DNA of 52,348 bases from Lingula anatina (lineage: Eukaryota > Brachiopoda > Lingulata > Lingulida > Lingulidae): contig NW_019775420.1 of the NCBI RefSeq assembly GCF_001039355.2, forward strand, positions 294,183 through 346,530, written 5' to 3'. The position numbers and the translations under genes are program-made. This document shows, one piece after another, positions 46,754 to 52,348 of the stretch (positions within the stretch are counted from its first letter, which is position 1; each line of letters begins with the position of its first letter). A model generated the notes under the pieces. It did no database searches. It was not told the DNA's origin and saw only the letters and a list, made by a program, of their open reading frames with translations.

Positions 46754-48303
46754 GCGCAATAAGGTGAAGAGGGTTACCTCCGAGGCGTGGAGGACAAGAG
46801 ACAGTCTTCGCCAGAAAATGCTTATAATGACATTGATGAAAAACTCTTCCAAATGCCAAGGCCAGCTGATGATGACGAGGACATGAACGCGGCCTATATA
46901 CCCGACGGTCCGATATATGCAGGTGAGAAAATCATATCCAACTTTCACTAGAGAATCTTACACACGTGTCCCTCCCTTCACTTCTCCTGCACCCCTCCCA
47001 ATAACATTGTATGGAGAGAAACTAGACGAAACAAAGTATTTTTTATCCCTGTACATATTATAATGAAATTTGCCTTCAGCGACTGCATTATGCATGCATA
47101 TTGCCGACGAAGTGAGGCAGTATTATTTTATCCCAATCCCTCGGTAAAATCCCAGATCCACCATAACAGGGGTAGAGTTTGATGAAATATAGTGGGATTA
47201 CCAGCTCTTTGACATCGAATCTTGTTTAACTGACTGAGTATGTCCATTCCAGACCTGGCACCTACATGCCCGCTGGTGGAGAAGATTGCTAATGGCTGCC
47301 AGATTCTCCAGGAGGTCGGGGTCGTACTGGACCTAGAGGCCGCCACTCTGTGCGACAGACATCTTGTCTGCTACGCCTGTGTAAGTATTACTATAAATAC
47401 ACGCACTGGGGGTTATTAGTGGTTTTGTACGAGGTTTGGTAGAGGATAGTCAAACATTTTAGTCTCTCTTTTATATATATTTTTAATATTTATTCCCGGT
47501 ACCATTAGTACCATCTACACGTACATGTAATTGCCACAATACTTTATAACTTCGTTCTTAAATAAATGAGTATATAAAAAACGAATTACTTCGGGGTCTC
47601 CAGTACTGTGAAAAAGCTATCATTTGACCATCAGTATGTTTTCAGTTAAAAGTATCAAACTCAAAGTACCCTGATCCTGAGATAAGTTTAAAAGATCGCC
47701 GTTTTCTTGATCTGGCTCAGGTCAAGTAAATCATTACGTACTTGCATATACAATGAGTTTTATTAATATCAGTAAGTTAGATTTGAGTTGAAATACACGT
47801 AGGCCTGATAAAAAAGGACGTTATTGGAATATTAATTCGGGGCATACAAAAAGAAATTTGGAAGGTTTAAGACAAGGAAATATGCTTATGTTATTATCTC
47901 CTACAGGCACCAGAGAATGGTGTCAGGAGATATTCACGGATATTGCTTTGGCTAATTCTGTGTACATTTCTGTACAGTGCCAACAAGAATTGTTTTACAA
48001 AAAAATTCGTACGTCACAACCCAATTGGTCTCTAGTAGAGAATGTTATTTTTCCCAATAAAAATACCGTCACGAGTGTTATCTTTTTCTTCCGTAGGGTG
48101 CCGCCGTTGGAGGGTCACGTGACAGCTGTGATCAAGGATTCCTGGCGGCTGCGGAGCGGGCTTGTCGTGACAGCGAAGAATGTAAAGAGGGCGCCACATC
48201 AGTTTTACTTGCTCTCCAGAAGTTGCACGCTTTTAACCTGAACAAGCTGAATGCTTGTCGGGCACCTTGCGTCATGGATTTCGTTGTAAATGGGGAATAT
48301 TAA
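45314..48303 (+). CDS. Secreted granin-like precursor with C-terminal PLA2-like cysteine domain
   Basis: Four exons: 45272-46496, 46764-46922, 47253-47380 and 48097-48303. The introns are GT-AG (phases 1, 1, 0). Coding starts at ATG 45314 and gives 558 aa; this start is chosen because a signal peptide follows at once (MRTTAYLLLVFVTSNA, cleavage likely after residue 16). Residues 17-447 are acidic and low in cysteine, with Asp/Glu/Gly/Tyr-rich blocks and many di- or tribasic sites (VVRRRD, SRRLG, LKKKY, IKKSVKK, TKKRKRS, EDKRQS). This is the style of granins and other prohormone-convertase substrates. The last 110 residues hold ten cysteines. CDRHLVCYACG, then SCDQGFLAAAERAC, resembles the secreted PLA2 active-site helix pair (C-D-x-H-D-x-C-Y...C-D-x-x-F). 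His is kept but the following Asp is Leu, so catalysis is doubtful. The expected place of action is the regulated secretory pathway or extracellular space. Exon structure is solid; the granin and PLA2 likenesses are pattern-based. Confidence 0.82.
46701..46753. repeat. (TTA)n microsatellite next to a splice acceptor
   Basis: A pure triplet run of 53 bp occupies the place of the polypyrimidine tract in intron 1 of the granin-like gene. It ends 10 bp before the acceptor AG at 46762-46763. An (AC) run lies near 46597-46620 in the same intron. Confidence 0.93.
47381..48096 (+). other. Intron 3 of the granin-like gene
   Basis: 716 bp from a GTAAGT donor to the TTTTTCTTCCGTAG acceptor. A 127-codon open frame at 47858-48241 crosses the acceptor in a different frame from exon 4 and is a shadow. 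Confidence 0.75.
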
Positions 48304-49795
48304 GAAGATTAGATGCACCAACATTTATTTTTTAAAAAGAAAGAGATCGCAAAGTATATTTAAATTGTTCGGAATTATATTTTATCTCTGGCATTTTCAT
48401 CATTCCAAGAATCTCTTTCCAAAAATACCGGTACGATTATTTGAAGGCGTAAGTTATTTATTTCAGAAAGTCGTTTTTATAAACAAGCTGTTTTCATGTT
48501 GCTTATTTTAGTGTCTGCGGGCCCGGATAAACCTGTCTAGTTCATAGGCAAAAAGACAATTCAGAATCGTTTAATTCAAGAGCTATCTGTAGTTAAATGT
48601 TCTGTAAACTCAAACACATACATACATTCCCTATTTTTATTACGTTTCTGTCAAAACGAATGAAGATGATGGTGTCTCCTCCTGCTCCTGCATAAAAGGC
48701 AGCCCTCTATACTATAAGGCTTTGGATATAATAGAAAGAGAAGGGGCATGTTGATACGAAAGAAACGCAGGGCTTTCACGTGAATAATTGTCTGGCGGAT
48801 TCAGGAGCCGTGGAGTGTGTATTGGGGTGGGGGAGGGATACAAGAACTAACAATAAAAATAAACAACGGCAGATGTGTACATGTACTATTCTACATATTT
48901 TGGACAAATAGATGCGATGGAAAAAATTTATTGGATTTTCCTCTTTTTTTGCTTGTTAACTGCAGTCAGGACGCATCAGAAGTTATGTCGGGGGCACGGG
49001 TCGGCATCCCCCCATCCCCACCCCCACGTTATACGACATTTTTATTATTGACACTTTGTAACTGAACAGGTAGATGCACGTAAGCATCATTGTGAATGCC
49101 TTGTCATAAAAAATGTGTAGCTGTTGGGTACAGGAAAGAGAATTCTCGATTTCACTGTTTACTGGAGTGTCTAAAAAGCTTTTAAATTGAATAAGGATTA
49201 TTAGAAATGCATAACCTCGGAGTGAATTAAAAGTTAAGTGTTGGGTGTAAACGAGTGTAAAAGCTTCGTGCAATCCAGCAAATTTCCAAAATGTCCTCAG
49301 CTGTGTTTTGTGCTCTAAGTTCCAATGATAAAAGGTATAGGCAACAATTCCACCTGCATCCTCATTCACTGATGAAGGTGTCTTGTTCTAGACACTGATA
49401 TATTAGAGGGGTAATAACTGTGGAGTTTTGCTGGCGTTTCAGGAGTACAGTATTGTAAGTTATTGATATAGGCAATGCATGCACAACGGGTATATTATAT
49501 CACGATACCAAATTACACTTCCATACACACGATCGATTTTTAATTTGCAAAAGTAATCTTTGGTGAAGACAGGAAAATAAGTTGTGTATGTACATGTATA
49601 CCGCTACGTGCTATTTTAAGGGCTATTTGTTTTTAAAAATCGGCTCTTGTGTGGGTTAAAAAATCAGCCCTGCTGTTAATATCAATATAAACGAAGTAAG
49701 GGTGATTGCCAAAGACAGATTAAATTATGTATAGTGCATACTGTATTCTGGCTGGAAATATTTAAGAGCTAAGATGACCTTCTTCAAAGGTGTGC
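48304..49795. other. 3'UTR and intergenic DNA
   Basis: Follows the TAA of the granin-like gene. AATAAA-type signals occur near 48851-48858. TGGCGGATTCAGGAG at 48793-48807 matches the left end of the MITE at 50674, and C-rich DNA near 49009-49026 may belong to a truncated copy; no right end is seen. Confidence 0.4.
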
Positions 49796-49800
49796 TAAGA

Positions 49801-49967
49801 CAGGCCCGTAGCCAGCAATTTCAAAAGGGGGGTTCTTTTTCTGAAAAAGTGGACCTTTTCCCATAAAAACTTCATGTAACTAGATCAAATTTTACCCAGA
49901 GTGGACCTTTTCCCAGCAAAAGGGGCGGTTCTTTCGAACCCCCCGAACCCCCCTAGCTACGGGCCTG
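49801..49967. mobile_element. MITE starting CAGGCCCGTAGC with TAAGA target duplication
   Basis: 167 bp. The ends CAGGCCCGTAGCCAG and CTAGCTACGGGCCTG are inverted repeats, and TAAGA flanks both sides (49796-49800 and 49968-49972). The inside is nearly self-complementary, with a G run near the left end and C runs at the right, and holds two direct GTGGACCTTTTCCCA copies. Elements with this terminal sequence are common in marine invertebrate genomes; I do not assign a superfamily. Confidence 0.85.
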
Positions 49968-50673
49968 TAAGACTAAGTAGTTTAGTTGTGGAAAGGTTGG
50001 GGCACCATGGAATTTGTAAAACTGAGCGTTTCGTAAGGAATAGCGCATCGAGCGACCACTGCGGCATAGATACTTATTTAAATGAAGATAAGCTTAAATA
50101 TTAAGCCATTAAGTGTACTGTAGCCTCCATCGTTGCATTATTATTTATTACATGTCAATTTTTTTCTTTTCTGTACACTTTTCTTTTTGTCCTGCGTGTA
50201 GCAATCTTATTATAATATTAAAATATGAACAATGTAGTTTTTCTTCTATAACTATTGAGTATTGAGTCAACTTGTTAACGTTTTCTAACCACGTGATAAG
50301 ACGGTGTTTTGAAATAAAGAATATTTGCAAATGGGCACGATATTTCTAGTACTAACAGCGCCGTTCGTACGTGTACTGAGAAAAAAAAGACATCTGTATC
50401 GCACTTATCAGAGAAGAAAACAATAAACGATTTAATCTCACAGACCATGCATTTTTCGTTTATTTTAGGTCAATTGCGAACATGTGTAGTGGAGAATAAG
50501 CAAAACAAGATCTCAAAAATATATAACTTATTTTCATGAATATTTTTCAGTGTCATATGTGTTCATTTACTGAGGTTTCCGAATTTTAATTTTTTTTAAT
50601 TTCTTAACTTTACTCTGAGAGAGTTGAATGCAAAATTTCAAAATGAAACAAGAAAATAGGCAAATAAGTTTAG

Positions 50674-50933
50674 CAGTGGCGGATTCAGGAGGATCCTGAC
50701 CCCTCCCCCCCTTCGATTTCTGAAAAAAAAACGCACTAATTGTCCAATTGTCCCCTCTTGAAATTAGAATTCTGAATAGTTGAATCATAGTTCTAAACCG
50801 TACCAAATGGCACCATTTGCCCTTTAACATACCAATTTTTTCGGAGCCCTTCAGCAGGCCCCCAACCCCGCGCCAAGGGGGGTCAGCTTCGCATCCGCGG
50901 ACCCCCCTTCAAATAATTCTGGATCCGGCCCTG
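50674..50933. mobile_element. MITE with CAG...CTG ends and GTTTAG target duplication
   Basis: 260 bp. The left end CAGTGGCGGATTCAGGA pairs with the right end read on the other strand, CAGGGCCGGATCCAGAA. GTTTAG flanks both sides (50668-50673 and 50934-50939). It has no intact ORF, and its C-run and G-run are arranged as in the element at 49801. CA/CAG ends are compatible with hAT, although a 6-bp duplication is shorter than the usual 8 bp. Confidence 0.8.
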
Positions 50934-50939
50934 GTTTAG

Positions 50940-52348
50940 CATTATATAAACCCTCTCTTTCTCTCCAGTCACACGCTATAAATATTTCTAAAATTTTGAT
51001 TAACTATAACTGTAAATCAACACTCCGCACCACATTGCTTAATATTTCCCATATAACAAATCCATTGTGTTAGAGAATACGACTGGAACTTCAATCTCAA
51101 TCTGATAATTGTGTTAGAGAAGCCCCTCAGTGAGACGAAAACACAATAAGACGTTGATACGTGAAGATTTGGACAAAAATGCAATGGGATTTCTTCATAT
51201 TGTCAGTCATGCAAGTTTTGCCACACGATCGGTTTGTATACTAAAAAAAATGTCAAGGTTTATTCAAGATAATCTTAATGTTTGAACTTGAGTCATTTTA
51301 TTTCTTTTAATTTAATTTCATTATTGCCATGTGCTTTAGATTTGGATTCGCATTAGTTGAAGCAGAATGTACAGATGCAGGGAATTATTTTTTAATGAGG
51401 ACAGAGATATGGCAAATGTAAAATTAATATATATATAATAGGAGAAGACGGCCATAGGGAAAAAAAGAAGATGAACGAGCTGTATTTCACCCAGTGGAAC
51501 TGTCTAGATAATCCGTGAAGATCGAGTGCACCGTTAACCTCGTCATTTAGCTACCAGGTACTCGTACTCGCAGGAGAGGCATTTCTTATTTGATTTGATT
51601 CGATTTGTCGTTGGAATTGAACAAAAGAAATATATAATAATTATGAAATATAAGGAAGGCAAAAAAAAAAATAATAAATAAATGGTGTGATATAAATCTC
51701 CAATAGTAATTGCGAAGGCACAGATTCAATAGAGGATTTTGGGTATGAATAGTTAATATACAGAGATACAAGAGTTTTAACTGGATATCAGAGGAAATTA
51801 GTGAGATCATTTGTTGTACCTCAGATTTATAAGATTGAAGTCGGGCGTTAAAACTGAAATATGGCAAAAATTATAGACCGATCAGGTGGACGAATGGTCA
51901 TCAAAGACATTACTATACAACATAAATATTTAGGTATTAATTAATCGTGAACTAAATTCAGCACAGGATCACATTATCATTCTATTGTTTCACCTATTAT
52001 TTAAATCTGGAGAAATGATATTGCATTAGATCAACTCTCGACATCATGATTGACACCTGTTTGACTCCATACATGTCATTTTCTGCGTGTGCTTCTATTT
52101 TCTTATCCATCAATATTCTATAACCAACAAAAGATAAAATCATTTGATTTATTTTCAATGTCAGGATGCGTCTGGTTTACAACAATCTCAATGTCCAAGG
52201 AAGTCAAATGAGAGAAATAAATCTCATTTCATAAAATAACAGACTTGAATCTCCTCCGTGTATCTGAAAAAGAATATGAGAGATTATACAAACATGTATG
52301 CTAATTTGATATTTAAATGAATATTAAACACGCATTGGTGAAGACAAA
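50940..52348. other. Gene-less stretch to the window end
   Basis: AT-rich, with short A and AT runs. No coding exon or RNA gene recognised. Confidence 0.5.

Noticed and set aside
47858-48241. 127-codon frame overlapping exon 4 of the granin-like gene
   Set aside because: Different frame from the spliced cysteine domain and mostly intronic; a shadow.

Overview
This is a piece of animal nuclear genome, probably from a marine lophotrochozoan such as a mollusc; the taxon is an inference from style, not a match. The signs are AT-rich DNA with long non-coding stretches, genes split by GT-AG introns, no operons, many (AT), (GT), (AAT) and (TTTA) microsatellites, and numerous short DNA-transposon relics. 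There are single N positions at 4607 and 29078. || Layout. 1-2061: the 3' part of a plus-strand gene for a small two-pass membrane protein of dispanin/CD225 (IFITM-like) type, with its 3'UTR. 2062-5598: non-coding. 5603-8544: an apparently intact two-gene PIF/Harbinger DNA transposon, with an intronless DDE transposase on the plus strand, a two-exon Myb/SANT-like accessory gene on the minus strand, an 18-bp perfect terminal inverted repeat, and clusters of short subterminal repeats. 8550-8800: low-complexity DNA. 9842-10390: a TATA promoter candidate followed by a possible long non-coding first exon with a good splice donor. 10391-45271: about 35 kb without a convincing gene. It holds tandem repeats, MITEs (including three members of one TAA-flanked family), a 4-kb tandem duplication (25080-32885) whose junction coincides with an N, a 57-bp minisatellite inside each duplicate, a LINE 3'-end relic and a diverged local duplication. 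45272-48303: a four-exon gene for a secreted, acidic, granin-like precursor of 558 aa ending in a ten-cysteine domain. Its core, C-D-x-H-x-x-C-Y-x-C-G, resembles the active-site segment of secreted phospholipase A2 with the usual His-Asp pair changed to His-Leu. 48304-52348: non-coding, with two more complete MITEs. || How the parts relate. The two Harbinger genes form one mobile unit: in this superfamily the Myb-like protein helps the transposase reach the nucleus and the element ends. The 9.84-kb promoter and UTR exon could serve the granin-like gene 35 kb downstream, since that gene's first coding exon begins with a splice acceptor inside the 5'UTR, but this link is untested. The most novel-looking gene is the granin-like/PLA2-like precursor.
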